NCBI RefSeq assembly: GCF_040712075.1
Contig: NZ_JBFCVL010000008.1
Coordinates: forward strand, 62,001 to 126,000
From: Fodinicurvata sp. EGI_FJ10296
Lineage (GTDB): Bacteria; Pseudomonadota; Alphaproteobacteria; DSM-16000; Inquilinaceae
Direction of reading: 5' to 3'
Length of the DNA stretch: 64,000 nt
Each line of letters starts with the position of its first letter. Position 1 is the stretch's first letter. Both the position numbers and the translations under genes were made by a program. The notes below the pieces were generated by a model. It was given only the letters and a program-made list of their open reading frames with translations, was not told the origin of the DNA and searched no databases. Shown piece by piece: positions 26,719 to 36,258 of the stretch.

Positions 26719-26766
26719 TGACCGACAGTCTGCAGGCGGCCGGGCCGTTTGTGCCTATCTGGCCAG

Positions 26767-27435
26767 CTAGTCCCGACAAGCGCGCCAGATTGTCGTCTGC
26801 TTGACGACGGTCGTTTCCAGATCGAGCGACGTTTCCAGACTGTACGTGACGACCGGCTCGAACCCGGAGGCACTGCCGTCGGCCACGGGGCCGAATTTTC
26901 GGCTCGGATCGGCCAGATAGACGGCTTTGCCCAGGCGGGCAAGCGCCTTCAGCCAGTCCTTGAACCTGTTGGCGGTGTCGAACTCGTAGCAGACATCGCC
27001 AATCAGGACGACCTCGGCCGTTACCCGTTCCGGCGGCCAATCCGTCAGATCGCCTTCCAGCAGATTGACCACCAGACCGTTGAGCTCGGCCGCCAGCCGG
27101 ATCGCCGTCAGCGCATGAGGATCGATGTCGTTGGCGCTGACCGCCGCTGCCCCGGCCCGGGCTGCGACCAGCGCCGCCAGACCGCAACCGCTTGCCACAT
27201 CCAGCACCCGCTTGCCCGCCACGATGGCCGGATCGTCACGCAGCAGCAGCGCGAAGGCGCGGCTTCCGGGCCAGGCAAAGGCCCAGTATGGCGGCGCCAC
27301 TCCGCCCTCGGTCAGGGCGCTGTCGGTCACTTCCCACAGCGGCGTGATTTCGTCAGCCAGGTAGAGCGTGATATCCGGTGCTTCGGCCACGGTGAGCGGC
27401 CGGGTGTTGTCCAGCACGAAGGCCGTCGCGGTCAT
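26767..27435 (-). CDS. Class I SAM methyltransferase, ETF-beta lysine methyltransferase type
   Basis: A 222-residue cytosolic methyltransferase of the seven-beta-strand class. Motif I is VLDVASGCGLAALVAARAG, the acidic end of beta-2 is ANDIDPHAL, and motif IV reads VLIGDVCYE in place of the usual DxxY. WAFAWPGSRA in the N-terminal lid and the overall length match bacterial homologues of ETFBKMT (METTL20), which methylate lysines of electron transfer flavoprotein beta; a PrmA-like target is the alternative. The ATG at 27433-27435 lies 2 bp after the ubiA stop on the same strand, so the genes are co-transcribed. Confidence 0.83.
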   Translation of the reverse strand: MTATAFVLDNTRPLTVAEAPDITLYLADEITPLWEVTDSALTEGGVAPPYWAFAWPGSRAFALLLRDDPAIVAGKRVLDVASGCGLAALVAARAGAAAVSANDIDPHALTAIRLAAELNGLVVNLLEGDLTDWPPERVTAEVVLIGDVCYEFDTANRFKDWLKALARLGKAVYLADPSRKFGPVADGSASGFEPVVTYSLETSLDLETTVVKQTTIWRACRD

Positions 27436-27437
27436 GT

Positions 27438-28415
27438 TCAGCCGACACCAGCGCCTGCGGCGCCCCCCACACCGGCGGCACCAACGAGAATCGCCACCAG
27501 TACCAGCGCGGCGAACCAGCCATTGGCCTTGAAGGCGGTCAGGCAGCTCCGGGGGTCCTCCGGGCGCCATCGGGCGATCACCACGGCCAGAAACCCGCCT
27601 GCGACCGCAAGACCGATCAGATATACCACGCCAAGATCGGCACTGAGTCCGGCGGCCGCAAGACCGGACAATGCCAGCCCCGCGAAGACCCCGATCATGG
27701 GTTTGCTGTGATCGCCGAGACGCCGGGCTGCGGATTTCACGCCGACCTTGATGTCGTCCTCGATATCCTGATGCGCATAGATGGTATCATAGGCGAGCGT
27801 CCAGGCGATGCCGGCGGCATACAGGATGACCGGCGGCAGGGCGAGCGATCCTTCGGCGGCGGCCCACCCGACCAGCGCGCCCCAGTTGAAGGTCAGCCCG
27901 AGGAACGCCTGCGGCCACCACGTCACCCGCTTCATCAGCGGATAGACGATGACCAGCCCCATGGCGGCCAAAGCCATCACGACCGCTACCACATTGAACT
28001 GGACCAGAACGATCAGCGCCAGCCCCAGAACCCCGCCGAGCAGCGCAAAGGCACCGGAAAGCGAGACCGCGCCGCTGGCAAGCGGCCGGCCAGCCGTGCG
28101 CTCGACCCTGCGGTCGATATCGCGATCCCACATATCGTTTATGATGCAGCCGGCGCCGCGCATCAGCAGACCGCCGATCAGGAACAGCACACCGTACCAG
28201 ACCGCTCTGACCGGGTCGGATACCGGCAAACCCGACAGCGCCAGCGACCACAGGCACGGGAACACCAGCAGCCATGTGCCGATCGGCCGGTCCAGACGCA
28301 TCAGGCGTATGTAGGGTTGCAAACTCGCGCGCCATGCCTCCGGCGTCAGACGGTCGATCAGCGGCGTCTTGCGAATGTCGGTATGGGCTTGCCGGGTCAT
28401 CGGGCGGTAGATCAC
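27438..28415 (-). CDS. ubiA: 4-hydroxybenzoate polyprenyltransferase
   Basis: A 325-residue inner-membrane prenyltransferase that attaches the polyprenyl tail to 4-hydroxybenzoate in ubiquinone synthesis. The two Mg-binding motifs are present: NDMWDRDIDRRVERTAGRP (NDxxDxxxD) and the DIEDD segment (DxxxD) in YAHQDIEDD. About nine hydrophobic helices follow the family pattern. Length is usual (~300-320) with a short N-terminal extension. The start is a GTG at 28415 or an ATG five codons later; neither has a strong ribosome site. Divergent from rsmE and coupled to the ETF-beta methyltransferase-like gene. Confidence 0.95.
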   Translation of the reverse strand: MIYRPMTRQAHTDIRKTPLIDRLTPEAWRASLQPYIRLMRLDRPIGTWLLVFPCLWSLALSGLPVSDPVRAVWYGVLFLIGGLLMRGAGCIINDMWDRDIDRRVERTAGRPLASGAVSLSGAFALLGGVLGLALIVLVQFNVVAVVMALAAMGLVIVYPLMKRVTWWPQAFLGLTFNWGALVGWAAAEGSLALPPVILYAAGIAWTLAYDTIYAHQDIEDDIKVGVKSAARRLGDHSKPMIGVFAGLALSGLAAAGLSADLGVVYLIGLAVAGGFLAVVIARWRPEDPRSCLTAFKANGWFAALVLVAILVGAAGVGGAAGAGVG

Positions 28416-28522
28416 ACTTGCCGTTTCACGTTATTCATCCATCGTCTGACTTACACCGTCCCTCCTTCACCGGTTAAGGTACACGGGTTGGAATTCACTG
28501 GGGGGAGCTTATCCCAGAGATC

Positions 28523-29257
28523 ATGGAAACGACCAAGTCCAAATGCCGTCTTTTCGTCGCGGCCGAGCTAGACGCCGGCGCCACGATCGAAACCGACCCC
28601 GGCCACGCACATTACCTCCGCGCCGTGCTTCGCGGCAAACCCGGGGATCCGGTGACCCTGTTCAACGGACGCGACGGCGAGTGGTCGGCCGAGATCGCCG
28701 CGCTGGCGAAGACATCCGCGCAACTGACAGTCCGTGCCCAGCGACGACCGCAAACTGTTTCCCCGGATTTGACACTGTGTTTCGCGCCGCTGAAGAAGGC
28801 CGCTCTGGACGTGTTGATCGTCAAGGCCACGGAACTCGGCGCCACACGACTGAAACCGGTTTTCACCGACCACACCGACGTCACGCGGCTCAACACCGAG
28901 CGCATCGCCGCCAATCTTCGTGAAGCCGCCGAGCAGTGTGAACGCCTGGATGTCCCGGCAATAGACGATGGGCGGCGCCTGGAGGATCTGCTTCGGGACT
29001 GGCCACGGGAGCGGCCGCTGCTGGCCTGCGCGGCCCGGCGCGAGGCGCCGTCGATCGGAACCGTCGCGAGCGAAGTCGGCGCGCCGGCGGCGATCCTGGT
29101 GGGACCGGAAGGCGGCTTCGCCGAGCGGGAGCTTGACCTTCTTGCCGAACTGCCCTTTGTTCACCCTGTCGGCCTCGGGCCGCGAATCCTCCGCGCCGAA
29201 ACGGCGGCGATCACGGCTCTTGCCTGCTGGCAGGCCGTCGCCGGCGACTTCCGATAA
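28523..29257 (+). CDS. rsmE: 16S rRNA (uracil-1498-N3)-methyltransferase
   Basis: A 244-residue SPOUT-class enzyme that methylates N3 of U1498 in the 30S subunit. The N-terminal PUA-like domain (CRLFVAAEL, HAHYLRAVLR around residues 8-35) precedes the knotted SPOUT domain. Its signature loops are ILVGPEGGFAERELDLL and GPRILRAETAAITAL near the C-terminus, where S-adenosylmethionine binds. KATELGATRLKPV is another hallmark. Length matches the family. The gene stands between divergent ubiA and gshA. Confidence 0.95.
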   Translation: METTKSKCRLFVAAELDAGATIETDPGHAHYLRAVLRGKPGDPVTLFNGRDGEWSAEIAALAKTSAQLTVRAQRRPQTVSPDLTLCFAPLKKAALDVLIVKATELGATRLKPVFTDHTDVTRLNTERIAANLREAAEQCERLDVPAIDDGRRLEDLLRDWPRERPLLACAARREAPSIGTVASEVGAPAAILVGPEGGFAERELDLLAELPFVHPVGLGPRILRAETAAITALACWQAVAGDFR

Positions 29258-29326
29258 GAGGACCCGCGCCCGAAAGCCGACACGGCTTGCAACTTATGCC
29301 CCTTCAACTGATTACGGACCGGCGCC

Positions 29327-30694
29327 ATGTCCGCCCCGCCGATTGCTTCGACCGAACCGGTCACCTCGAAGGATGATCTGGTTGCCCATCTGGATTCCGG
29401 CAACAAACCGCGCGAGCGGTGGCGAATCGGTACCGAGCACGAGAAATTCGCGTTCGACCGCGACACGCTGCGGCCATTGCCCTTCGACGGCGATCGCGGA
29501 ATCGAAGCACTGCTGAAGGGCATGACCCGCTTTGGCTGGATTCCGATCGAAGAAGGCGGCCGGACCATTGCGCTCAAGGACGATGCCGGCGGCTCGGTCA
29601 CGCTCGAACCGGGCGGACAGCTCGAACTTTCCGGCGCCGCGCTGCAGACGATTCACCAGACCTGCGCCGAGGTGCAGGAGCATCTGCGTCAGGTGCGGAC
29701 CGTCAACCGCGACATCGGTGCCGGCATGCTTGGGCTTGGTTTTCAACCGAAATGGCGCCGCGACGAAATCCCGTGGATGCCCAAGGAACGCTACGGCATC
29801 ATGGGGCGCTATATGCCCAGGCGCGGCAATCTCGGCCTCGACATGATGACCCGGACCTGCACGGTCCAGGTGAACCTGGATTTCGCCAGCGAAGCCGACA
29901 TGGTGCGGAAATTTCGCGTCAGTCTGGCGCTGCAGCCGATCGCGACCGCTCTTTTCGCCAATTCGCCCTTTACCGAAGGCCGCCCGAACGATTTCATGTC
30001 CTATCGCAGCCATATCTGGACCGACACGGATCCAGACCGCTGCGGCGACCTGCCGTTCGTCTTCGAGGACGGTTTCGGCTTCGAGCGCTATGTCGACTAT
30101 GCGCTCGACGCCCCGATGTATTTCATCTATCGCGACGGCCGCTATATCGATTGTGCGGGCGAAAGCTTCCGGGCCTTCATGGACGGCAAGCTGCCGCAGC
30201 GTCCGGGCGAGCGCCCGCTGATGTCGGATTGGAGCGACCATCTGACCACGCTGTTCCCCGAAGTCCGGCTCAAGAAGTTTCTGGAGATGCGCGGCGCCGA
30301 TGGCGGACCGTGGCGCCGGCTGTGCGCCTTGCCCGCCTATTGGGTCGGCCTTCTCTATGACGACGACGCCCTGTCAGCGGCTGAGGACCTGGTCCGCGAC
30401 TGGAGCGCCGAGGAACGCGCCCATCTCCGGGCCGAGGTGCCGCGCCGGGCGCTGCAGACGCCGTTCCGCGACAGGTCGGTCCGCGAGATCGCCCTGGAAA
30501 CGCTGAAGATCGCCGAGACGGGCCTGCAGAACCGCGCCCGGATCGACGGTTTCGGCGAGTCCGAGGCCCATTTCCTCAGCGCGCTCTGGACCATCGCAGA
30601 GACCGGCCGCACGCCGGCGCAGGAACTGCTGGAGAAATACCACGGCGCCTGGGGCGGGTCGGTCGATCCGGTGTTTACCGAATACGCCTATTGA
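29327..30694 (+). CDS. gshA: Glutamate--cysteine ligase, plant/alphaproteobacterial type
   Basis: A 455-residue enzyme making gamma-glutamylcysteine, the first and controlling step of glutathione synthesis. The motif [11 protein letters not shown] near residues 28-40 gives the catalytic glutamates of the GCS2 fold. [19 protein letters not shown](T)[17 protein letters not shown], and the C-terminal [13 protein letters not shown] segment are all characteristic of class III (plant-type) GshA. No transit or signal peptide. The ATG at 29327 is well placed, 69 bp after the rsmE stop, so the two may be one transcript. gshB is not in the window. Confidence 0.95.
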   Translation: MSAPPIASTEPVTSKDDLVAHLDSGNKPRERWRIGTEHEKFAFDRDTLRPLPFDGDRGIEALLKGMTRFGWIPIEEGGRTIALKDDAGGSVTLEPGGQLELSGAALQTIHQTCAEVQEHLRQVRTVNRDIGAGMLGLGFQPKWRRDEIPWMPKERYGIMGRYMPRRGNLGLDMMTRTCTVQVNLDFASEADMVRKFRVSLALQPIATALFANSPFTEGRPNDFMSYRSHIWTDTDPDRCGDLPFVFEDGFGFERYVDYALDAPMYFIYRDGRYIDCAGESFRAFMDGKLPQRPGERPLMSDWSDHLTTLFPEVRLKKFLEMRGADGGPWRRLCALPAYWVGLLYDDDALSAAEDLVRDWSAEERAHLRAEVPRRALQTPFRDRSVREIALETLKIAETGLQNRARIDGFGESEAHFLSALWTIAETGRTPAQELLEKYHGAWGGSVDPVFTEYAY

Positions 30695-30739
30695 TCGGCT
30701 TGTGATCCGCTTGATCGGCCCCGGAGAGAGGTAGTGACG

Positions 30740-30985
30740 ATGTTCGAGCACACAAACTGGCCATGGGTCCGGTCATGGGCGCAACGTCTGTTCGCCGCCG
30801 TGTTCCTGCTGATGGTGTTCACCTTCATGACCGCGTCACCCGTGCTGCGGCCGGGCGGCGCGATTGCGACCCTGCCGGACGCGTTGTGGTTCGCCAGTCT
30901 GGTTTCGCTCGGCGTCACGCTGGCGGCCGGGGTCGCGCTGGCAGCTTATTCCCATCAAAAGGGCGGCCGGCACCAGAACCACTGA
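30740..30985 (+). CDS. Small two-helix membrane protein
   Basis: An 81-residue protein with two hydrophobic segments (about 13-32 and 46-68), a short charged N-terminus and a His-rich tail. The ATG at 30740 follows GAGAGG at 8-nt spacing; a GTG two codons upstream is an alternative. Its last 71 bases overlap, tail to tail, the end of the minus-strand MFS gene. It sits 45 bp after gshA on the same strand. No family recognised and no function proposed. Confidence 0.65.
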   Translation: MFEHTNWPWVRSWAQRLFAAVFLLMVFTFMTASPVLRPGGAIATLPDALWFASLVSLGVTLAAGVALAAYSHQKGGRHQNH

Positions 30986-32300
30986 CCGCCGGGTTCAGCC
31001 GTGGATGAGTTTCCTCGCCCCACCACCACAGCGCGGCGCCCGACAGAAACATCGAGATCGCGACAAACCAGAACGCCGCCTCGGTCGCGCCGGCGACATG
31101 CGCCGCGATGCCAAGGCCGAGCGCGCCGATTCCGTAGCCCAGATCGCGCCAGAACCGGTATATGCCGATCGCCGAACCACGCCAGTTTGGCGGCGTAATA
31201 TCGGCCACTGCAGCCGACAGGTTGGGATAGAGCAACGCCATCCCGAACCCGATGATGCCGGCAGAGAGCGACCACCACAGGACGCCGCTGCCCAGCACCA
31301 CGAGCGCCACGCCCGCGCCACAGATCCACATGCCGAGCACATTGAGCCGGAATCGCCCGACGTGATCGGAAAGCCGCCCGGTGAAAAGCTGCGCCCCGCC
31401 CCAGACGAATCCATAGACGCCGACGATCCAGCCAATCTCGGTCAGGCTGGCGTCCCGGCCGATCAGGAACACCGGAAACATGACCCAAACCAGAGCGTCG
31501 ACGAATTTCTCAACGAGGCCTGCCTGAGACACCGCAGCCAGACGGGGGTCGCGCCATGACATGACGGCGAACACTTCCCAGGTTCCCGGCGTATCGGACA
31601 CACCCGGCGGATACCGGGGGCGAAAGGCGTCGTCGCCAGCGGCGCGACTGCTGGCGGCGGCCTCGGCCCTGGCCCAGGGCAGCGTGTCGCGGCCCCAGAG
31701 CAGGGTCAGCACGATCCCGGCGGCAACGACAGCCACGCCGAAAATCAGCAGGCCCACCCGGGGACCAAGCAGGCTCGCCGCATAGGCGGTGACGATCCCG
31801 GCGAGCGCCACCCCGACATAGCCCGAGAACTCGTTCAGGCCCAGGGTGAGACCACGCTGATCGGCCCGCGTGATGTCGAGCTTCGAGGTCTGCGTCATCG
31901 ACCATGCCAGGCCCTGATTGATACCCAGCAGCACCGTCGCCGCCACGATCCAGCCCCAGCCCGGCGCAAACCAGATCATGAAGGGGATCGGAATCGCGAC
32001 GACCCAGCCGATCAGAAGAACGTTCTGCCGGCCGATCCGTTCGGACAGCCGTCCGGCAACGAAGTTCAGGACGCCCTTGACGACACCGAAAGCCACCACG
32101 AACGAGGTCAGCAGTATGAACGACCCCTCGGCCACGCCGAATTCGCTCTCGGCCAGGGCGGGAACGACGGTCCGCATCATACCGATGGCAAAGCCGACCA
32201 GCAGCACCTGCACGAGCTGGTGAATGAACTGACTCATGTTCTCGCGGATGCCGAGGGAATAGGCAGGCGTGGAACGCTCTTTCCGGCCCTCAAGGGTCAT
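30915..32300 (-). CDS. MFS transporter
   Basis: A 461-residue 12-helix inner-membrane carrier. Motif A occurs twice in the two halves: GRLSERIGRQNVLL and GRLSDHVGRFRLNV. The N-terminal half has QLVQVLLVGFAIGMMRTVVPALAE; the middle carries a hydrophilic loop rich in Arg, Ala and Pro (about 205-235). The C-terminal tail is basic and overlaps the small gene on the other strand. The ATG at 32298-32300 follows AAGGA at 7-nt spacing, so the longer open frame upstream is not used. Substrate unknown; not the Bcr/CflA type seen at 4135 and 7083. Confidence 0.88.
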   Translation of the reverse strand: MTLEGRKERSTPAYSLGIRENMSQFIHQLVQVLLVGFAIGMMRTVVPALAESEFGVAEGSFILLTSFVVAFGVVKGVLNFVAGRLSERIGRQNVLLIGWVVAIPIPFMIWFAPGWGWIVAATVLLGINQGLAWSMTQTSKLDITRADQRGLTLGLNEFSGYVGVALAGIVTAYAASLLGPRVGLLIFGVAVVAAGIVLTLLWGRDTLPWARAEAAASSRAAGDDAFRPRYPPGVSDTPGTWEVFAVMSWRDPRLAAVSQAGLVEKFVDALVWVMFPVFLIGRDASLTEIGWIVGVYGFVWGGAQLFTGRLSDHVGRFRLNVLGMWICGAGVALVVLGSGVLWWSLSAGIIGFGMALLYPNLSAAVADITPPNWRGSAIGIYRFWRDLGYGIGALGLGIAAHVAGATEAAFWFVAISMFLSGAALWWWGEETHPRLNPAVSGSGAGRPFDGNKLPARPRPPA

Positions 32301-32409
32301 GGGTTCATCCTTTTCGACGCTATCGCATTTTCTCGCCGGTCTCGCCCCCGCGCAAGAGGTCCCGGCCTTCAGCCGCCTCGTCCGCATAGCCGGCTTCATG
32401 ACAGGGCAG

Positions 32410-32495
32410 GATTCGTTTTCCGGCTTCATTTCTGCCGAGTCGGGAATTTTTATTGACGCCGATTCGACCCATGCGCCACTTTGAGCCGGTGAGTC
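32410..32495. promoter_or_regulatory. Cluster of four GANTC sites at the ccrM start
   Basis: GATTC at 32410, GAGTC at 32437, GATTC at 32461 and GAGTC at 32491 lie within 86 bp, spanning the region just before and at the first possible codons of the GANTC methyltransferase gene. In Caulobacter the ccrM promoter is itself controlled by GANTC methylation. The cluster therefore suggests feedback control of the same kind here. Confidence 0.6.
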
Positions 32496-32521
32496 GAGAA
32501 ACCCGGAACGCCAAATCCACA

Positions 32522-33619
32522 ATGCTGGCCGAAGACCGAATCCTGGTCGGGGATTGCATCGCTGCGATGCAGTCGCTTGAGCCTGGCTCGATCGATTGCG
32601 TCTTTGCGGACCCGCCCTACAACCTGCAGCTCGGCGGTGATCTGCATCGGCCGAACAATTCGCGCGTCGACGGCGTGGACGAGGATTGGGACCGGTTCGA
32701 GAATATCGGCGCCTATGACAAGTTCACACGCGAATGGCTGTCCGCCGCAGCGAACGCTCTCAAGGCCGACGGCACGCTCTGGACCATCGGCTCCTATCAC
32801 AACATTTTTCGCGTCGGGGCCATTCTTCAGGATCTGGGCTTCTGGATTCTGAACGATGTCATCTGGCGCAAGACCAACCCGATGCCGAACTTTCGCGGCA
32901 CCCGCTTTACCAATGCGCACGAGACCCTTATCTGGGCCGCCAAGTCACCGAACGCCCGTTACACGTTCAACTACGAAGCGATGAAGAACCTCAACGAGGA
33001 TCTTCAGATGCGCAGCGACTGGCTGCTGCCGGTCTGTTCGGGCGGCGAGCGCCTGAAAACCGACGCCGGTTCAAAGGCACACCCGACGCAAAAGCCGGAA
33101 TCGCTGCTATACCGGGTCATTCTGGCGTCGACCCGGCCGGGCGAAACCATCCTCGACCCGTTCTTCGGCACCGGAACGACCGGCGCCGTCGCGCGCCGGA
33201 CCGGACGCCGGTTCGTGGGTATCGAGCGCGATGACGACTATGCCGCCGTGGCGCGGGCACGCATCGAGGCGATCACCGAGCCGGCGGACCTGACGCTCTA
33301 TCAGACATCGGGCCGTCGGCAGGCGCAGCGCATCCCCTTCGGGACCGTGGTCGAACGCGGACTGATCCGCCCCGGCACCGTCGTAACCGATCAACGCCGC
33401 CGGTATACCGCGCGGGTCAAGGCCGACGGCACCCTGATCTCGGTATCGGAATACGGCCACCACAAGGGCTCCATCCATCAGGTCGGCGCTGCGCTGCAAC
33501 AGGCGCCAAGCTGCAACGGCTGGACATTCTGGCATGTGGAAGACGAAGACGGCAGCCTGCTATCGATCGATATCTATCGCCAGCGCGTGCGCAGCGAGTT
33601 GGACGGCGCCGCACTCTGA
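32522..33619 (+). CDS. ccrM: CcrM-type adenine DNA methyltransferase (GANTC)
   Basis: A beta-class N6-adenine methyltransferase acting on GANTC, essential for cell-cycle control in many alphaproteobacteria. Motif IV is FADPPYNLQLGGDL near residues 28-41, followed by DDxWDxF-like DEDWDRFENIGAYDKFTREWL. The SAM motif is DPFFGTGTTGA at about 212-222, and the C-terminal ~85-residue extension (RVPFGT-like RIPFGTVVERGLI, CNGWTFWH) is specific to CcrM. By homology the protein starts at ATG 32522 (MLAEDRILVGDC); ATG 32471 and TTG 32453 are possible, and no start has a clear ribosome site. Neighbours mutY and smc match the usual alphaproteobacterial order. Confidence 0.95.
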   Translation: MLAEDRILVGDCIAAMQSLEPGSIDCVFADPPYNLQLGGDLHRPNNSRVDGVDEDWDRFENIGAYDKFTREWLSAAANALKADGTLWTIGSYHNIFRVGAILQDLGFWILNDVIWRKTNPMPNFRGTRFTNAHETLIWAAKSPNARYTFNYEAMKNLNEDLQMRSDWLLPVCSGGERLKTDAGSKAHPTQKPESLLYRVILASTRPGETILDPFFGTGTTGAVARRTGRRFVGIERDDDYAAVARARIEAITEPADLTLYQTSGRRQAQRIPFGTVVERGLIRPGTVVTDQRRRYTARVKADGTLISVSEYGHHKGSIHQVGAALQQAPSCNGWTFWHVEDEDGSLLSIDIYRQRVRSELDGAAL

Positions 33620-33682
33620 TTTGCCGTAACGGCGCCTTCCGCGCCACGCGGAGCGCGGGTCAAAGCCGGCGACGAAATCAGT

Positions 33683-34828
33683 TCATTCCGCGATGCGGGT
33701 GCCATGGGCCAGAGCGTGGCGCACGACCTTGCGCATGACCGTCGGCAGGGCTTCGTCGCCCAGAGCCTCCAGGGCAACCCACCGGCCATTGGCGACCGGC
33801 GCATAGGGAATCCGCGCGACGGCGACCTTCAGTTCCAGATGGAAATGGGTAAAGGTATGCCGGACCATGCCGGGCAGCAGCCGCCATCCCGCCGGCAGCG
33901 GTGCCTGCTTTGCGGCGGCATCCAGAGCCGGAAAATCCGCCTCTGCCAACCATTCGCTGCTCGGCACCTCCATCATGCCGCCCAGCAGACCCTTTTCCGC
34001 CCGGCGGCGCAGGAACACGTCGCCTTTGCCGTTGACCGCCCAGAAGACGATTCCCCGGCGGACAGGTTTGGGCGGCTTGGCCTTTTTCGCCGGCAGGCCG
34101 GCTTCGGTTCCGGCCAGTCGCGCCGCGCATTCCGCCGACAACGGGCATAGAATGCAGCGCGGCTTGCGCGGCGTGCAGATCGTCGCGCCGAGATCCATGA
34201 GCGCCTGGGCGACATCGCCGGGGCGCTCGCCCGGACTGTCGGGAAAGAACGCCCCCGCAAGCCGTTTGAGTTCGGGCTTGGCCCGGGGCAGCGGCGTGGC
34301 GACATTGAACAGCCGGGCCACGACCCGCTCGATATTGCCGTCGACCACCGTGGCCGGCCGGCCGAACGCGATCGCCGCTACTGCAGCGGCCGTATAGTCG
34401 CCGACGCCTGGAAGCTGCCGCAATTCCTCGACAGTATTCGGGAATACGCCGTCATGGCGCTCGACAACTGTACCGGCGCAGCGATGAAGGTTACGAGCCC
34501 GTGCATAATAGCCCAGTCCGGCCCAGGCTTGGAGAACCGAGTCCAGTTCGGCGGCGGCCAGCCCCTCGACCGTGGGCCAGCGCGACACGAACGCTTCGAA
34601 ATACGATTTCACCGTCGCAACCGTCGTCTGCTGGAGCATGATCTCGCTCAGCCAGACGTGATACGGGTCGGGATAACCGCCGGGCAGCGCGCGCCAGGGC
34701 AACGCCCGCCGGTGATGGTCGTACCATGTCAGCAACCGGACACGCCGGTCGCGCGCCACAGCCTGGTCCACCGCCCCGGCATCCTCGTCCTGCGCGCTCT
34801 CGACCGTGTTTCCCATCGTTCCCGGCAC
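33683..34828 (-). CDS. mutY: A/G-specific adenine DNA glycosylase
   Basis: A ~381-residue repair enzyme that removes adenine mispaired with 8-oxoguanine. The catalytic Glu lies in WLSEIMLQQTTV, the helix-hairpin-helix reads LPGVGDYTAAAVAAIAFG with VDGNIERVVARL after it, and the 4Fe-4S ligands are in Cx6Cx2Cx5C (CTPRKPRC-IL-C-PLSAE-C). The C-terminal NUDIX-like domain (FLRRRAEKGLLGGMMEVP) reads 8-oxoguanine. Start: GTG at 34826-34828 just after GGGAGGAGATA is best supported; an ATG four codons downstream and a GTG at 34873 are alternatives. Faces ccrM tail to tail. Confidence 0.95.
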   Translation of the reverse strand: MPGTMGNTVESAQDEDAGAVDQAVARDRRVRLLTWYDHHRRALPWRALPGGYPDPYHVWLSEIMLQQTTVATVKSYFEAFVSRWPTVEGLAAAELDSVLQAWAGLGYYARARNLHRCAGTVVERHDGVFPNTVEELRQLPGVGDYTAAAVAAIAFGRPATVVDGNIERVVARLFNVATPLPRAKPELKRLAGAFFPDSPGERPGDVAQALMDLGATICTPRKPRCILCPLSAECAARLAGTEAGLPAKKAKPPKPVRRGIVFWAVNGKGDVFLRRRAEKGLLGGMMEVPSSEWLAEADFPALDAAAKQAPLPAGWRLLPGMVRHTFTHFHLELKVAVARIPYAPVANGRWVALEALGDEALPTVMRKVVRHALAHGTRIAE

Positions 34829-34977
34829 TATCTCCTCCCTTACCGCGCCGACCGTCGGCGTATGGATCGTCACGGCCCGTTGGCGGCGGCACGACGATCA
34901 TGCTATCGGATCGGCGTCGGATTCGGACCGTCCCTTGCTGCCGCCGACGGCTCCGGCTGTCCACATACGAGGTATCC

Positions 34978-35481
34978 ATGGCCGGCCCCCGCTCGCTGAC
35001 CTATATAGCGCATCCGATCGCCAGACGCGCCCTCGGTAAAAAGCATGCCGATCTGGGATTGCTGCTGGACCACTGGGACGATATCGTCGGCGGCGACCTG
35101 GCACGATATGCGGTTCCCGACCGCATCGCCAAGGGTCGCAAAGGCGGCGCGACGCTCCATGTGCGCGTTGCCCCCGGCGCGGCATCCCGTTTGCAGCACG
35201 ACATCCCGCGCCTGATCGAGCGACTGAACGCGGTCCTGGGAACCGGCGCGGTCGAAAGCGTCCGACTCACACAAACGAATGTCGGCGCCGGCCCCAAACG
35301 CAGCCGGCGCCCGCCGCCGTTACCGGCGCAAGAGGCCGCGACGCTGGACAGTCTGATGCTCAGCGTTCAGGACCCGTCCCTGCGTGCGGCACTGAGCGCG
35401 CTGGGCGAAGGCATCTTTCGCCGGTCCGCAACCGCGCAAAGGCCGGAGACCGCTCGAAACGCCCCGCGAAAAACACAATGA
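34978..35481 (+). CDS. DUF721 (DciA-like) protein
   Basis: A 167-residue basic protein with the DUF721 core at about residues 20-105 (LGLLLDHWDDIVGGDLARYAVPDRI, RLIERLNAVLGTGAVESVRL), a KH-like fold related to DciA, the loader of the replicative helicase DnaB in bacteria without DnaC. The C-terminal half is Pro/Arg-rich. The ATG at 34978 follows ACGAGGT; the frame is open upstream but overlaps mutY. In many alphaproteobacteria DUF721, a DsbA-like gene and smc are consecutive, as here. Confidence 0.85.
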   Translation: MAGPRSLTYIAHPIARRALGKKHADLGLLLDHWDDIVGGDLARYAVPDRIAKGRKGGATLHVRVAPGAASRLQHDIPRLIERLNAVLGTGAVESVRLTQTNVGAGPKRSRRPPPLPAQEAATLDSLMLSVQDPSLRAALSALGEGIFRRSATAQRPETARNAPRKTQ

Positions 35482-35531
35482 CTTGACAGACAGACCATTG
35501 AAACCCCAACATTTTGTGCGAGGAGACAGAC

Positions 35532-36194
35532 ATGCAACGACGTAGCCTTCTGAGAACGGCCGGTCTGGCCACCGGCACCGCAGCATTCGGCGGGTTGGCC
35601 GGGGTATCCGGTATTGTCGGGCGGCAGCCCGTGGGCCTGATCGGCTCCGCCGCCGCGTCCGACGCCTGGCCGCCGGCCGTCGGCGAATACGACATGGTAC
35701 TGGGCGATGACGACGCGCCGGTCACGATGATCGAATACGCGTCGTTCACCTGCGGCCATTGTGCCAATTTCCACACCGAAAGCCTGCCAACGATCAAGGA
35801 AGACTACATCGACCAGGGCCATGTTCGGCTGATCTTCCGTGATTTCCCGCTCGACGGGATGGCGCTGCGGGCGGGGCTGATTGCCCGGGCCGCCCCGAAA
35901 AGCCGCTATTTCAGTGTCGTCGACGTCATGTTCCAGCAGCAGTCGCGCTGGGTTCAGGCCTCCGATCCGATCGCGGCCCTGTCGAATATCGCATTGATGG
36001 CTGGCGCCAGTCAGGAAGACATCGACGCCAACCTGCAGAACGAGCCGCTCGCGGACGCCCTGATCACGCTTCGAACCGAGGGCGAGTCGCGGTATCAGGT
36101 CAGCGCGACGCCGACCTTCGTGATCGAAGGAGAGGTGATCTCCGGCAACATGCCGCTGGCCGACATGCAAAGCACGCTGGACAGTCATATTTAG
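35532..36194 (+). CDS. DsbA-like thiol:disulfide oxidoreductase
   Basis: A 220-residue periplasmic thioredoxin-fold protein. The N-terminus begins QRRSLLRTAGLA and continues with a long Gly/Ala stretch, a twin-arginine-like signal (RR followed by two Leu). The active site is C74-G-H-C77 in ASFTCGHCANFH; the cis-Pro loop reads VSATPTFVI. DsbA family members of this kind (DSBA-like/Com1) oxidise or isomerise disulfides of secreted proteins. The ATG at 35532 has AGGAG at 6-nt spacing. It lies between the DUF721 gene and smc. Confidence 0.93.
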   Translation: MQRRSLLRTAGLATGTAAFGGLAGVSGIVGRQPVGLIGSAAASDAWPPAVGEYDMVLGDDDAPVTMIEYASFTCGHCANFHTESLPTIKEDYIDQGHVRLIFRDFPLDGMALRAGLIARAAPKSRYFSVVDVMFQQQSRWVQASDPIAALSNIALMAGASQEDIDANLQNEPLADALITLRTEGESRYQVSATPTFVIEGEVISGNMPLADMQSTLDSHI

Positions 36195-36258
36195 CACCGG
36201 CCGCGGCTTATCAGCCCCCGGCTTTACGCCTGCGGCCTAACGAGCAAGGTGGTCGCCG

